Source: Nocardioides eburneiflavus (lineage in GTDB: Bacteria > Actinomycetota > Actinomycetes > Propionibacteriales > Nocardioidaceae). Taken from it: a stretch of DNA of 64,000 bases. The position numbers and the translations under genes are program-made. Under the pieces are notes generated by a model, which searched no databases, was not told the DNA's origin, and saw nothing but the letters and a program-made list of their open reading frames with translations. Location: assembly GCF_004785795.1 (NCBI RefSeq), contig NZ_SRRO01000001.1:620001-684000 (forward strand), in the 5' to 3' direction. Positions 1 to 8,635 of this stretch are shown one piece after another (within the stretch, counting starts at the first letter, position 1; each line of letters starts with the position of its first letter).

Positions 1-1182
1 GCGGCTGTTGGGGTGCGCCCACGCGGCGGTGTCGTTGTCCTTGCGGTCGGCGAGCGGGGCGCCGGTCCAGTCGAGCCAGCCCTTGACGTCGGTGGGCGGC
101 TTCGGCGTACGGCCCTCCCACCACACCTCGCCGGTCGTCGGGTTGTGGGCGACGTTGGTGAAGATCGCCTGCGTGCCCTCCTCGATCGAGGCCAGGGCGT
201 TGGGGTTGGTCGTCTCGTTGGTGTCCTTGGCGACGCCGAAGACGCCGTACTCGGGGTTCATCCCCATCAGCCGGCCGGTCTCCTCGTCGACCCACAGCCA
301 AGCGATGTCGTCGCCGTAGAACGACACGTGGTAGCGGTCGCCGAGCGCGTCGGGCGCGGCCATCATCGCGAGGTTGGTCTTGCCGGAGGCGCTCGGGAAG
401 CCGCCGCAGACGTGGTAGGTCCGGCCCGTCTCCTTGTCGTGGATGCCGATGAGCATGTACTGCTCGGCGAGGAACTTCCGGCTCGCCCACCCGTCGTACG
501 CCCCCTGCCGCAGGCCGTGCGCGATCTTGCCGAGGAGCGCGTTGCCGCCGTAGGAGGAGCCGAAGTGCAGGATCGTGCGCTCGTCGGCGACGGTGACGAA
601 GTAGCGCTGGTCGTCGGGTGTGCCCTGGCCGAGGTGCTCGAGGTCTCCGGTGACGTGGACCGCGCGGACGAACGAGTCGGGGTCCTCGAGGTCGTTGACG
701 AACTGCACGCCGACGCGCGCCATGCGGATCATGTGGAGCGCGACGGTGCGGGTGTCGGTGAGCTCGACGCCAGTGGCCCACGGCTCGAGCGGGTTGCCGG
801 GGGGTGCCATCAGGTAGGGGATGACGTACATCGTCTTCCCCTCGGACGCACCGCGCATCCGGTCGTGGAGCATGGGCTTCATCTCGCTGGCGGGGTGCCA
901 GTTGTTGTAGACACCGCGGTCCTTCTCGTCGTTGGTCGCGACGATCGTCCGCTCCTCGGAGCGGGCGGTGTCCTTGTGGTAGCTGCGGGAGTAGTAGCGA
1001 CCCTCGCCGGCCCGCTGCAGCTCGCCGGCGGCGACCGCCTCCTCGAGCAGCCGCGCGTCGTCGGAGGCGTTGACCACCTCGACGTGCTCCGCACCCGTCA
1101 GCTCGGCGTACTCCTCGACGAACTCACGGACCTGCTGGTTGGTCAGCCCGGCTTCGTCCAGGACTGCCTCGAGATCTGCCAT
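1..1182 (-). CDS. pckG: Phosphoenolpyruvate carboxykinase (GTP), 3' end outside window
   Basis: Converts oxaloacetate and GTP to phosphoenolpyruvate, the cytosolic entry to gluconeogenesis. The visible 394 codons are the N-terminal two thirds of a protein that is usually about 610 residues. The substrate and kinase loops GGFPSASGKTNLAMM and FYGDDIAW are intact, as is the downstream NPEYGVFGVAKDTNETTNPNAL block, cited here only by its key N and G residues. The ATG at 1182 is preceded by GAGAGG. The gene is divergent from the tRNA-Arg gene 169 bp away. The GTP-dependent family is the usual actinobacterial type and differs from the ATP-dependent PckA. The assignment is certain; only the C-terminus is unseen. 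Confidence 0.97.
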   Translation of the reverse strand, partial: MADLEAVLDEAGLTNQQVREFVEEYAELTGAEHVEVVNASDDARLLEEAVAAGELQRAGEGRYYSRSYHKDTARSEERTIVATNDEKDRGVYNNWHPASEMKPMLHDRMRGASEGKTMYVIPYLMAPPGNPLEPWATGVELTDTRTVALHMIRMARVGVQFVNDLEDPDSFVRAVHVTGDLEHLGQGTPDDQRYFVTVADERTILHFGSSYGGNALLGKIAHGLRQGAYDGWASRKFLAEQYMLIGIHDKETGRTYHVCGGFPSASGKTNLAMMAAPDALGDRYHVSFYGDDIAWLWVDEETGRLMGMNPEYGVFGVAKDTNETTNPNALASIEEGTQAIFTNVAHNPTTGEVWWEGRTPKPPTDVKGWLDWTGAPLADRKDNDTAAWAHPNSR

Positions 1183-1351
1183 CGCGCTGCCTCTCGTCGT
1201 GCGGCGGTGCCTCGCCGCGGTGCGGGTGCTTGGCACCCTAGGGCACCGTGTCCGGCACGGGACCGGCCCTCAGGGGTGCTGATTTCACTGGTCCGGAGTA
1301 CGTCGGCTATTCTCGACCAGTCCTCGCAGGCCGATCGGCTTGCACGGACGG

Positions 1352-1424
1352 GCGCCTGTAGCTCAACGGATAGAGCATCTGACTACGGATCAGAAGGTTT
1401 GGGGTTCGAATCCCTACAGGCGCG
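1352..1424 (+). tRNA. tRNA-Arg (anticodon ACG)
   Basis: Full cloverleaf read by eye: acceptor GCGCCTG (1352-1358) pairs with CAGGCGC (1417-1423), discriminator G1424. The D-stem is GCTC/GAGC. The anticodon stem TCTGA/TCAGA closes the loop CTACGGA, with ACG at 1385-1387. The T-stem TGGGG/CCCTA closes loop TTCGAAT. CA follows the discriminator but a full CCA is not encoded. The 3' 34 nt of the gene belong to a 37-bp sequence that recurs at 20043, so the gene is an integration target whose 3' half has been re-supplied by the island. Confidence 0.96.
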
Positions 1425-1427
1425 CAG
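1391..1427 (+). repeat. Left attachment site (37-bp direct repeat)
   Basis: Starts in the anticodon stem of tRNA-Arg and runs 3 nt past the discriminator base. It is identical over 37 bp to 20043-20079; bases on both sides differ (T1390 against C20042, A1428 against G20080). The reconstituted tRNA is intact here, so this copy is the functional tRNA end. Confidence 0.95.
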
Positions 1428-1429
1428 AT

Positions 1430-1463
1430 GGACCCCGGCTGACCTGCAGGTTTGCCGGGGTCC
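1430..1463 (+). terminator. Island-borne tRNA terminator hairpin
   Basis: Ten-bp arms GGACCCCGGC (1430-1439) and GCCGGGGTCC (1454-1463) enclose a 14-nt loop that itself contains the palindrome ACCTGCAGGT. A short T-rich run (CATTTTC) follows. It lies just inside the island, 6 nt after the tRNA, and so replaces the original tRNA terminator that is now stranded at 20086-20110. Confidence 0.75.
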
Positions 1464-1751
1464 GCGTCATTTTCGGGCCGAGGATTAGATTCACTCGACA
1501 TCTACTCGTCATTTTGACTCGCACCTGCGGGTCAGTTGGGGATGTCTCGGACTGGCGCGGAGCGTTGCGTGAGCTCGACATCGCGAGAAGAAGCAAGCCA
1601 GGGCGAGTGCTCGGTGCCCCTCATGGTCTCGTGGCTCCGGACCGACCCTCCTTCCGCGGCGACACGACCCGATGCCAGATCGAACATTTGGGATACGCCG
1701 CGAGCCTGCTCGGGGCATGCTGGCCATCGACACAGCTGGTCAGGGAGACTC
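1464..1751. other. Non-coding stretch at left island end
   Basis: With the hairpin, the gene-free stretch is 324 bp. No reading frame here has a convincing start or homology. It presumably holds the promoter of the nuclease gene at 1752. Confidence 0.5.
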
Positions 1752-2786
1752 TTGAAGCTCAAGCACGTGGCCGTCGGCGCTTTCCTGTGCGTCGTGATAG
1801 GTCAGTGCGCCAACACGGACGCCACGACCAATGCCCAGGACGCGACTTCACGGAGCACCTCCGCTGGCTCCACCCCAAGAGCGGACGCGACCGGGGCGAA
1901 GTCCCGCCGCAAGCACCAGGCGCCTACTCAGAGATCTGATACGTCAACTCCCCCCACCTCCACCAGCGCCCCGGGGGTAGGCAGCGGGACGGCGCTTGCG
2001 ACGCTCGGCCTGCTGACAGTCAAGGGTCGCGCTCCTATGACGGGCTACGACCGTGATCGGTTCGGCCCGGCCTGGCTCGACGCGGACCGGAACGGGTGCG
2101 ACACCCGTAACGACATCCTCAGCGAGTACCTGCGGGCGATCACTCTCGAGGACAACGGCTGCGTCGTCGCCGCCGGCGACTACGACGACCCGTATACGGG
2201 CGTCTGGATCGACTACTGGCAAGGCAATGGAGCCCTCATCGATATCGACCACGTTGTGTCCTTGGGCAACGCATGGGCCACTGGTGCCTTCAGCTGGGAG
2301 ATCAAGAAGCGCGCCGCTTTCGCGAACGATCCGCTCAACCTGCTGCCCGCCGACGCCGGCGCAAACCGGCAGAAGGGCGACGGCGACGCCGCGACTTGGC
2401 TTCCCGCCAACAAGCCCTTCCGCTGCGTCTACGTCTCACGCCAAGTCGCGGTGAAGGCCAAGTACAACCTCGCCGTGACTGCGCCTGAGAAGGCCGCCAT
2501 CGAACAGGTGCTGACCACCTGCCTCGATCAGGCTCTCCCACATGACGCGTGGGGCGCCTCGACAGTCGTTGATCACAACATCAAGGACCCGGCCGACGCT
2601 GGACGAGGCGCGGGTACAGAGTCCTCACCAACGCCGTCTGCACCCGTCCCCTCAGCGGTGGATCATTCGGTGTACTTCCAAAATTGCGACGCCGCGCGAG
2701 CCGCCGGAGCAGCGCCGGTTCACCTCGGTGACCCGGGCTACGGAACTCATCTGGACGGCGATGGGGACGGCACTGCCTGCGAGTGA
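1752..2786 (+). CDS. Secreted HNH (DUF1524-type) nuclease with C-terminal excalibur domain
   Basis: 344 residues from a TTG start preceded by AGGGAG at 1742. Upstream in-frame codons lack a good ribosome site and would bury the signal peptide. The N-terminus KLKHVAVGAFLCVVIG is a signal sequence followed by a Cys (Gln at -1 makes a true lipobox doubtful), then a Ser/Thr/Pro-rich linker. The central domain carries DIDHVVSLGNAW and a downstream N/R/K-rich segment (NDPLNLLPAD...ANRQKGD), the DHV...N...K pattern of HNH-family GmrSD C-terminal or DUF1524 nucleases. The last 35 residues end in LDGDGDGTACE, an excalibur calcium-binding motif. Inference: an exported, Ca-dependent DNase or RNase anchored at the cell surface. 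It shares the excalibur tail with two neighbours. Confidence 0.8.
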   Translation: MKLKHVAVGAFLCVVIGQCANTDATTNAQDATSRSTSAGSTPRADATGAKSRRKHQAPTQRSDTSTPPTSTSAPGVGSGTALATLGLLTVKGRAPMTGYDRDRFGPAWLDADRNGCDTRNDILSEYLRAITLEDNGCVVAAGDYDDPYTGVWIDYWQGNGALIDIDHVVSLGNAWATGAFSWEIKKRAAFANDPLNLLPADAGANRQKGDGDAATWLPANKPFRCVYVSRQVAVKAKYNLAVTAPEKAAIEQVLTTCLDQALPHDAWGASTVVDHNIKDPADAGRGAGTESSPTPSAPVPSAVDHSVYFQNCDAARAAGAAPVHLGDPGYGTHLDGDGDGTACE

Positions 2787-2882
2787 GGACCCGACACAGG
2801 TGGCGCTGACGAGGTCGATGGGTCAGCCCGTCGACTTGGGGGCCTCTGGCGCAACCGCGCCCGAGGCCCCATCGGGCCTAAC

Positions 2883-3167
2883 TCAAGCCTTCTCGCAAGC
2901 GATGCCATCGTTATCGCGGTCGAGCGTGCCGTTGTGGGCGTCTGCCAGGTTGTACTGCTTCGTGTTCCGGTAGAAGTTCGTTACCCGCTTGCCTGACGAC
3001 TTGTCGACGGCCTTCGCACGCCCCACCCCGTGAGGCCACTGCTTGTTCAAGTTCGTGCAGTTGTCGTGAATCCCAGTGGTGTGGGCCTGTACCGGTACGA
3101 CGAGACCAAGCCCGCCAACGGCAAGGGCGACGCCAGTAACCGCGACTCTGACTCCGAACGTTTTCAT
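2883..3167 (-). CDS. Small secreted excalibur calcium-binding protein
   Basis: 94 residues starting MKTFGVRVAVTGVALAVGG, a clear Sec signal peptide ending near VQAHT. The ATG at 3167 has GGGGAGA upstream; a longer in-frame extension has no such site. The mature part has two Cys and ends LDRDNDGIACEKA, the excalibur (extracellular Ca-binding, DxDxDGxxCE) motif that forms one disulfide. There is no enzymatic domain. It is divergent from nothing close and convergent with the secreted nuclease at 1752, with a 96-bp gap. The function of stand-alone excalibur proteins is unknown; cell-wall or exported-nuclease partnership is a guess based on the neighbours. Confidence 0.8.
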   Translation of the reverse strand: MKTFGVRVAVTGVALAVGGLGLVVPVQAHTTGIHDNCTNLNKQWPHGVGRAKAVDKSSGKRVTNFYRNTKQYNLADAHNGTLDRDNDGIACEKA

Positions 3168-3359
3168 GGATTCTCCCCGTAATTGAGTGAGTCGCCACCG
3201 TAAAGGAAGAGTTAACTCGTCGGGATCGAATTGGTTAATTTGATAGCCGTGGGGGTACTTGGTCGTGGCGTCAACGCGCACATGCGAGATTCGACAGGTC
3301 GGACTTTGGCGGATCCGGACTTCGGCACGGGCCGCTTACCAGTGCGCCACAGGCGCAAA

Positions 3360-4274
3360 TCATGATGGCGCCACCCAGGTGGTGGAGCGCCTAGATTGCT
3401 CGTAAATCGCCTCGACCTGGTCGTCGGAGAGCCGCGTCGCCTGCTGGCCGAGCCATCGGACGGCCTGGCGGCGGTACTTCACGTGGACAGTGCTGCCATC
3501 CTTCTCGCCTGGCTGGGTCTTGATGGTGATGTCCTCGACGCCGAAAAGGATGACGAGGGCGTCAACGACCACCTCGAATCCGACGGCGGCGGAGAGTATC
3601 CGAGACGCGCGCTTGGCCTCAAAACGGCTATTGCGGATGTAGGGCTCGACGTGGCCGTTGACTCGAAGCTGGTCCTTTCCGACCCAGATCTTCGCGCCCG
3701 GGTGGTGCTTGGCGTTGATGGTGAAGATGCCGGCCGGGCCGATGACGAGGTGGTCGATGTCGGAGCCCCGCTCCCCGACAGGCACCGCGTGCAGCACGTG
3801 CCACCGCGGGTTCTTGCGTGCCATCTTCTCCAGCTGGTCGCCGACGGCTTCCTCGCCGTCGGCGCCGATGCGCCAGGCCCGCTCGTCGGTATGCACGTTC
3901 AACAGGCGGCCGAGGCGGGACCGGACCGGGTGAGCCTCTTTCCGGACCTCCCACTCCTCCTCGGCGCGCTCACGTGCAAGCTGGCCGGGCCGGTGAGCGG
4001 CAAGATCCGTCCAACCGACCTCCGCGGCCGGTGTCGTGGCAACGGTCTCGGTTCGGCCTACTTGTTCAAGCGGCAATTGCGCAGGCGGCGCGGCCGAGGC
4101 GGAGTCGTGGCGCAGGTGTGCTTCGACGAGCTCGGTCAAGAGCGTGGCGTCGGCGGGATCGGCTGGGTGGTCGACCCCGGTGGCGTGGTCCCGGTATCCG
4201 AGCTTCCTGTCGTTGACCGTCACGTATAGACGGTCGTGGCCGTAGCGCTTCCACGGCGTGAAGGCGACGCTCAC
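3360..4274 (-). CDS. NERD-domain (nuclease-related) protein
   Basis: 304 residues. An unannotated N-terminal region (1-120) contains VNDRKLGYRDHATG and an acidic linker. The NERD domain spans about 135-235: GADGEEAVGDQL, then SDIDHLVIGPAGIFTINAKHH, the usual conserved core of NERD. The second acidic residue of the presumed active site (ExK in many NERD members) is Asn here (INAK), a variant common among actinobacterial NERD proteins. There is no membrane segment. Its start overlaps the stop of the upstream lipoprotein gene by 4 bp (4271-4274), so the two are co-translated. NERD is thought to be a restriction-like nuclease fold; a DNA-processing or defence role is inferred, not shown. Confidence 0.85.
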   Translation of the reverse strand: MSVAFTPWKRYGHDRLYVTVNDRKLGYRDHATGVDHPADPADATLLTELVEAHLRHDSASAAPPAQLPLEQVGRTETVATTPAAEVGWTDLAAHRPGQLARERAEEEWEVRKEAHPVRSRLGRLLNVHTDERAWRIGADGEEAVGDQLEKMARKNPRWHVLHAVPVGERGSDIDHLVIGPAGIFTINAKHHPGAKIWVGKDQLRVNGHVEPYIRNSRFEAKRASRILSAAVGFEVVVDALVILFGVEDITIKTQPGEKDGSTVHVKYRRQAVRWLGQQATRLSDDQVEAIYEQSRRSTTWVAPS

Positions 4275-4960
4275 TGCTCGCAGGCCACTCCGTCGCCGTC
4301 TCGATCGAGGTCGCCGCTGTAGCCGGGGTCGCCGGTGTAGATCGGGGCCGCACCAGCCGCTTCGACCTCCGTGCAGTTCGCGTAGTAGGCCTGCTGGGAC
4401 TGCTGCTGCTGGGCCAGTTGCGCTTGGCGCTCCCTTTCCGCCTTCGCGGCAGCGGCCCTGCGCCGGGCGGCCACCCGGGCGTCGGCCTTGCGCTTCTGCT
4501 CGACCTGCTTGGTGTGGGTCTTGGCAACGTCGGGGCAGACGTTCTCGGCGACCACTGTGAGGACCACGATCGCCTGGTCTGGGCTGGCGGACCAGCGGGT
4601 CGCGGCGTTCTTCACGCGCTTCGCCAGAGGTCGGCCGTCAGCGATTTCGTCGCAGCTGGCGAGCGACTCGTTCACGGCCTCCATCGGCTGCTGGTAGGCG
4701 GGGAGTCGTCGCGTGAGCGCCTTCTGGATGCGCTTGTTGCGGTCCTCGTAGTGGTTGACCCACACGTCATGCTGGGTGGGCTCGCTCTCTTCGGCCGCCG
4801 TGCCGTCGTCACCGTCGGCCTTGCTCTCGGCTTTGGAGTCGGTCTTGGACGGTCCTGCGGATGCCTTTTCGGAGCCTGCGTCGTCGTCGGTGCCGCCGAG
4901 GCAGGCGCCGATGAGGAAGAGTGACCCCAGGCCGATGCCGGCCGTCTTGATGAACCCCAT
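4271..4960 (-). CDS. Lipoprotein with C-terminal excalibur domain
   Basis: 229 residues. A lipoprotein signal (MGFIKTAGIGLGSLFLIGAC) with the lipobox LIGAC puts it on the outer face of the membrane. An acidic Ser/Asp/Lys linker covers 25-65. A helical domain with Cys residues (SCDEIADGR...ENVCPDV, DUF732-like spacing) covers about 75-145, followed by a Lys/Arg/Ala/Gln coiled coil (HTKQVEQKRK...QQQQ). The excalibur motif LDRDGDGVACEQ is at the end. It is first gene of a two-gene operon with the NERD protein (ATGA overlap). The excalibur tail closely matches that of the secreted nuclease at 1752 (AAGAAPxxxGDPGY before the Asp run), suggesting a common origin. Confidence 0.82.
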   Translation of the reverse strand: MGFIKTAGIGLGSLFLIGACLGGTDDDAGSEKASAGPSKTDSKAESKADGDDGTAAEESEPTQHDVWVNHYEDRNKRIQKALTRRLPAYQQPMEAVNESLASCDEIADGRPLAKRVKNAATRWSASPDQAIVVLTVVAENVCPDVAKTHTKQVEQKRKADARVAARRRAAAAKAERERQAQLAQQQQSQQAYYANCTEVEAAGAAPIYTGDPGYSGDLDRDGDGVACEQ

Positions 4961-5111
4961 GATTTCCCCCGTGCTCGCGGTGCGTCATAAAGATCCTGAC
5001 GGACGTGCAAGCGTCGTGGAGCAGAATGGAAGAAGTCAGCAGCCCGGGTTACCAGATTGCGTCTCCAGACCCGGAGCGATCCGGATGGTGCGCCTCCGAT
5101 GCTCGTCAGTC

Positions 5112-5155
5112 GCGGCGCAATGTCGCGCCCCGGACGGTACGCGGCGCATTGACGC
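5112..5155. repeat. Dispersed GGCGCAATG repeat, copy A
   Basis: About 44 bp nearly identical to 12372-12417. It contains two direct half-units beginning GCGGCGCAATG (5112; 5141 with one change), and GGCGC/GCGCC can pair around the first. It lies 63 bp upstream of the carotenoid oxygenase start, as copy B lies 41 bp upstream of the gene at 12459. Confidence 0.7.
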
Positions 5156-5218
5156 ACAATGGGCGGGGGTGTCTATTGGGGGGATCCGGCTGGGCGGCCG
5201 GATGCGAGGGAGCAGACG

Positions 5219-6574
5219 ATGACTGCAGCAGCGAAGTATCTCGACGGCAACTTCGCGCCGGTTGCCGCTGAGGTGACCGCTACGGATCTCGAGGTCACGG
5301 GGGCGGTGCCGCCGGGCCTGGCGGGCAGGTACATCCGCACCGGGCCCAACCCGTTCGCAGCCCAGGTCGACACGTACCACTGGTTCGCAGGCGACGGGAT
5401 GGTGCACGGCGTCGACCTGCACGGCGGCCGGCCACGCTGGTACCGCAACCGCTGGGTGCGCAGCCCCGAGGCAAGCGCGCACTTCGATGAACCACCGGTG
5501 CCCCGCGAGGACGGCGGGTGGTACGCCGGCTCGGGCAACACCAATGTGTTCGCCCATGCCGGCCGGATCCTGGCGGTGACCGAGGGGTCGCTGCCCTACG
5601 AGCTGACAGGTGACCTGGACACGGTCGCGACGCGCAACTTCGGCGGCCCTCTCCCCGGAGGCATCAACGCTCACCCCAAGTTCGATCCGAGCACCGGCGA
5701 GATGCACGTGATGAGCTACGGCTTCGACAACCCCGCGTTGCGCTACCACGTGATGGACCCGGCCGGCGAGCTCGTCAGCACGGTCGACATCGACCTCCCG
5801 GCCCCGGTCATGCTCCACGACATGGGCCTGACCGCGTCGCGGGTCGTGCTCTTCGACCTGCCTGTGCTCTTCGACCTGGAGCTTGCCCTCCAGGGTGTCG
5901 CCCTGCCCTTCCGCTGGCGCCCCGACAACGGGGCCCGGGTCGGGCTCCTGCCCCGGGACGGCACCGCGTCCGACGCCGTGTGGATCGACGTCGAGCCGTG
6001 CTTCGTCTACCACCCGCTCAACGCCTTCGACGACGGTGATCGAGTGGTCATCGACCTGGTGGTGCACGACCATGCCTTCGCCGAGGACGGCGAGCCCGTG
6101 TCCGATCGCCCGCGTCTGGAGCGATGGACGATCGACCCGCGGGCACGCGAGGTCCTCACCGAGACGGTCGACGACCGCGGCACGGAGTTCCCTCGCGGGG
6201 ACGAACGACTCACGGGCAGCCGCCACCGCTACGGCTTCACGATCGGCCAGTCCTCGGTGCTCGACCTGGGCGCCCTGGGCGATGACCCCCGGACTGCCAT
6301 TCGCAAGCACGACCTCGTCGGCGGCACCACCGTCGAGATGGACCTGGGCCCCGGCTGCATCGCCAGCGAGATGGTGTTCGTCCCGGCCGACAGCGCGGCC
6401 GGCGAGGACGACGGTTGGCTCATGGGCTACGTGTACGACGCCACGCGCGGCGCCAGCGACCTGGTGATCATCGATGCCCACGACTTCGGACAACCGGTGG
6501 CCACGGTCCACCTTCCGGTCCGGGTGCCGCAGGGATTCCACGGGAACTGGATCCCCGACTCCGCCCTCGCCTGA
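5219..6574 (+). CDS. Carotenoid oxygenase (carotenoid cleavage dioxygenase family)
   Basis: 451 residues; ATG at 5219 follows GAGGGAG. The family is a seven-bladed beta-propeller with a non-haem Fe(II) held by four His. All four are recognisable: GGINAHPKFD, LHDMGLT, FVYHPLNAFD and the C-terminal GFHGNWIP. Length is normal for bacterial members. It cleaves a conjugated double bond of carotenoids, apocarotenoids or stilbene-like phenylpropenoids; the substrate cannot be told from sequence. No carotenoid biosynthesis genes lie nearby, so it would act on host or environmental substrates. It stands alone, preceded by the dispersed repeat at 5112. Confidence 0.93.
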   Translation: MTAAAKYLDGNFAPVAAEVTATDLEVTGAVPPGLAGRYIRTGPNPFAAQVDTYHWFAGDGMVHGVDLHGGRPRWYRNRWVRSPEASAHFDEPPVPREDGGWYAGSGNTNVFAHAGRILAVTEGSLPYELTGDLDTVATRNFGGPLPGGINAHPKFDPSTGEMHVMSYGFDNPALRYHVMDPAGELVSTVDIDLPAPVMLHDMGLTASRVVLFDLPVLFDLELALQGVALPFRWRPDNGARVGLLPRDGTASDAVWIDVEPCFVYHPLNAFDDGDRVVIDLVVHDHAFAEDGEPVSDRPRLERWTIDPRAREVLTETVDDRGTEFPRGDERLTGSRHRYGFTIGQSSVLDLGALGDDPRTAIRKHDLVGGTTVEMDLGPGCIASEMVFVPADSAAGEDDGWLMGYVYDATRGASDLVIIDAHDFGQPVATVHLPVRVPQGFHGNWIPDSALA

Positions 6575-6898
6575 ACCGAAACTTCGGGGTCCGCCGGGCA
6601 TTCGTTGGGGCGCATCGCAATCTCTTGCGGTCCACCGTCAGATCAGCGTGCGGAGCTATCGACGTGCGCCGATAGGCGGCGGAATGTGGCACCTCCGGAC
6701 CGGCCCGGATCACGTGCATAACAGGCAAGAGCGGATATTTGGGGCCGCGCCGACAGGCGGCTATGACGCGCTACTGGCGGCACGCCTCGCCCAGCCACGG
6801 AAGGTTGCTCGTTGGCGGCCAGGACGACCTGCAATGCACTTACAGGGCGATGCGGTTCGAACGATTAGCGGTCCACGGCCGTCTAACACCCAGTTCGG
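6575..6898. other. Gene-free interval
   Basis: 324 bp between two genes that converge here. No frame has a credible start or family resemblance. Nothing further recognised. Confidence 0.5.
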
Positions 6899-7621
6899 TC
6901 AGGAGTAGGTCGTGGGCATCCAGTACCCGCAGTCAGCCTCTTTGAAGGGGTCGGAAATCGCGTCGTTGAAGGGCGCGAGGTCCGCATTGAGCGCATTCGC
7001 GCGCTCCCAACCGTCGACGCCGTCAAGGGCATCGCCCGCCGTGATGGCTTCTAGTGCAACCTCAGAACTAGGCTCTTCGAGGAGGAGGCCCGCGGCGTAG
7101 CCATGAATATCGGCCTTGTGTGACTGCAGTTGGTCCGTCCACGCATCCGGGTCATCGTTGAGGAGCTCGACGTTGTCGAACAAATCCTCTACCTCCGACA
7201 TAGAGGAGCAGAAGTCGACGTCGTCGACGATCGTCACTTCAGCGTCATCCAGAGTCAACTCAGGATCAAAGTCCTGTGCGGCAAGCTCCTTGGCCGACCA
7301 GGCTGGACCCGCATGGGTTCCGATCTTGATCGTGTAGAACTTTGCTTCCGGAACCTCACTGATCGAGAAGTCCACCACGCACGGCGCCGTCAACGGGGCG
7401 ACGCGATTGCTCGTCGTAGTTGCCGTACCGATGATCTCGTCAGACTCGTCGCGCAGGGTGACCTGCGCGTCCTCTAAGTCGTATCCTCCGCCGCACTCAG
7501 GAGCGATGAGCCGTCCGTCCATGGCGGGCGCCGGAACCGACTCGTCGTCTCCATTGCCACATGCAGCCAGCCCGCCGGCCAAAGCCAACGCGACGGCCAG
7601 CGTCCTACCGACGAATGCCAT
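6899..7621 (-). CDS. Putative lipoprotein of unknown function
   Basis: 240 residues. The N-terminus MAFVGRTLAVALALAGGLAACGNG is a lipoprotein signal with lipobox LAAC (Cys21). An upstream purine-rich run (CTAAGGAGG, read on the minus strand as CCTCCTTAG complement) precedes it. The first half of the mature part is beta-rich with a Cys pair (PECGG, APCVVDF), the second half acidic and helical (DDAEVTIVDDVDFCSS; DNVELLNDDPDAWTDQL). Four mature Cys could form disulfides outside the cell. I do not recognise the family. Base composition is distinctly less GC-rich than the core, consistent with acquisition. Confidence 0.75.
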   Translation of the reverse strand: MAFVGRTLAVALALAGGLAACGNGDDESVPAPAMDGRLIAPECGGGYDLEDAQVTLRDESDEIIGTATTTSNRVAPLTAPCVVDFSISEVPEAKFYTIKIGTHAGPAWSAKELAAQDFDPELTLDDAEVTIVDDVDFCSSMSEVEDLFDNVELLNDDPDAWTDQLQSHKADIHGYAAGLLLEEPSSEVALEAITAGDALDGVDGWERANALNADLAPFNDAISDPFKEADCGYWMPTTYS

Positions 7622-7830
7622 AAGTCCCCCTTGTCCTAAGGAGGTTAAGAGAGAGACATGGAAAGCGCAGCGGAACGGCGAGACTTCAGGTCCTGCACGT
7701 CCCGTGGCGCCCTCTACCTAGCCGCTCGACCTTCATGCGCTAGACGGGCGCATCGACGCACGCCAAGCGAAGTCCACCTCTGATTTGCAGATCGCGCTGG
7801 CTCGCAGCTTCGCGCGCCTAGGGTTCGGTC

Positions 7831-8481
7831 ATGACACCGGTAGCACGCTGGGAGAAGCGAGCAGAGATTCCGCTTCTGTTGCTGGCCCTCGCGTTCTTGA
7901 TTGCATATGCCTGGCCCGTCCTCGATCCCAGTCTCGACACGGACGTCCGTACCGTGCTCGAGGTCGCGAGCTGGACCGTGTGGGCGGCGTTCTTCATCGA
8001 CTTCGCAGCGCGTCTGTACCTGACGACCGAACGGCGAAGCTACGCTTTCGCGCACTGGTACGACGTTGCACTGATCTTGCTACCGATGCTCCGTCCTCTA
8101 CGGCTGCTTCGGCTTCTCGCCTTTGCACGGATTCTCAACCGATCGGCTGTCGGATCCCTTGTCGGCAAGGTGTCGACGTATGTGGCCGGGACCGCCCTGA
8201 TGGCGCTCGGACTCGGCGCAATCGCGGTGTTGGATGCCGAGCAGGACGCTCCCGACGCGAACATCGCCACCTTCGGCGACGCCCTGTGGTGGTCAGCGAC
8301 AACTGTCACTACGGTCGGTTACGGCGATCGCTTCCCGATCACCACCACTGGCCGGTTGGTTGCCGTTGCACTCATGCTCGTCGGCATTGCTTGTATCGGC
8401 GCCATTACTGCCGGTGTGGCTGCGTGGTTGGTTGCACAGGTCGAGGCGGACGCCAGAGACAGCGTCGACCAGAGTGAGTGA
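7831..8481 (+). CDS. Potassium channel family protein
   Basis: 216 residues with a reduced voltage-sensor-like N-terminal bundle, including an Arg-repeat helix LPMLRPLRLLRLLAFARIL (S4-like). The pore follows: helix, selectivity filter TTVTTVGYGD and final inner helix GRLVAVALMLVGIACIGAITAGVAAWL. The TVGYGD filter is diagnostic for K+ selectivity. There is no RCK/TrkA-N domain; the short C-tail is acidic. Overall it resembles a small KvAP-like tetrameric channel at the plasma membrane. It is a lone gene with its own promoter region; a part in membrane-depolarising defence is conceivable but unsupported. Confidence 0.9.
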   Translation: MTPVARWEKRAEIPLLLLALAFLIAYAWPVLDPSLDTDVRTVLEVASWTVWAAFFIDFAARLYLTTERRSYAFAHWYDVALILLPMLRPLRLLRLLAFARILNRSAVGSLVGKVSTYVAGTALMALGLGAIAVLDAEQDAPDANIATFGDALWWSATTVTTVGYGDRFPITTTGRLVAVALMLVGIACIGAITAGVAAWLVAQVEADARDSVDQSE

Positions 8482-8635
8482 TCGTGACGGACTGAGTGAG
8501 TAGTCAGTGCCAAGGTTCTTTTCGCGGCTCGCCGCGAGTCACGAATCCTCCGCGGAACCGGTCGGTCTTCGTTAGCGTCGCCACCACGCAGGCCCGCAAC
8601 AGCTCTGCGATGCGACGATTCGATGGGGGAACATC

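Noticed and set aside
13..1488. Open frame of about 490 codons opposite pckG
   Set aside because: Antisense shadow of pckG; runs through the tRNA gene and has no domain pattern.
5036..6601. 521-codon frame opposite the carotenoid oxygenase
   Set aside because: Shadow; the plus strand contains all four iron-binding His motifs in order.
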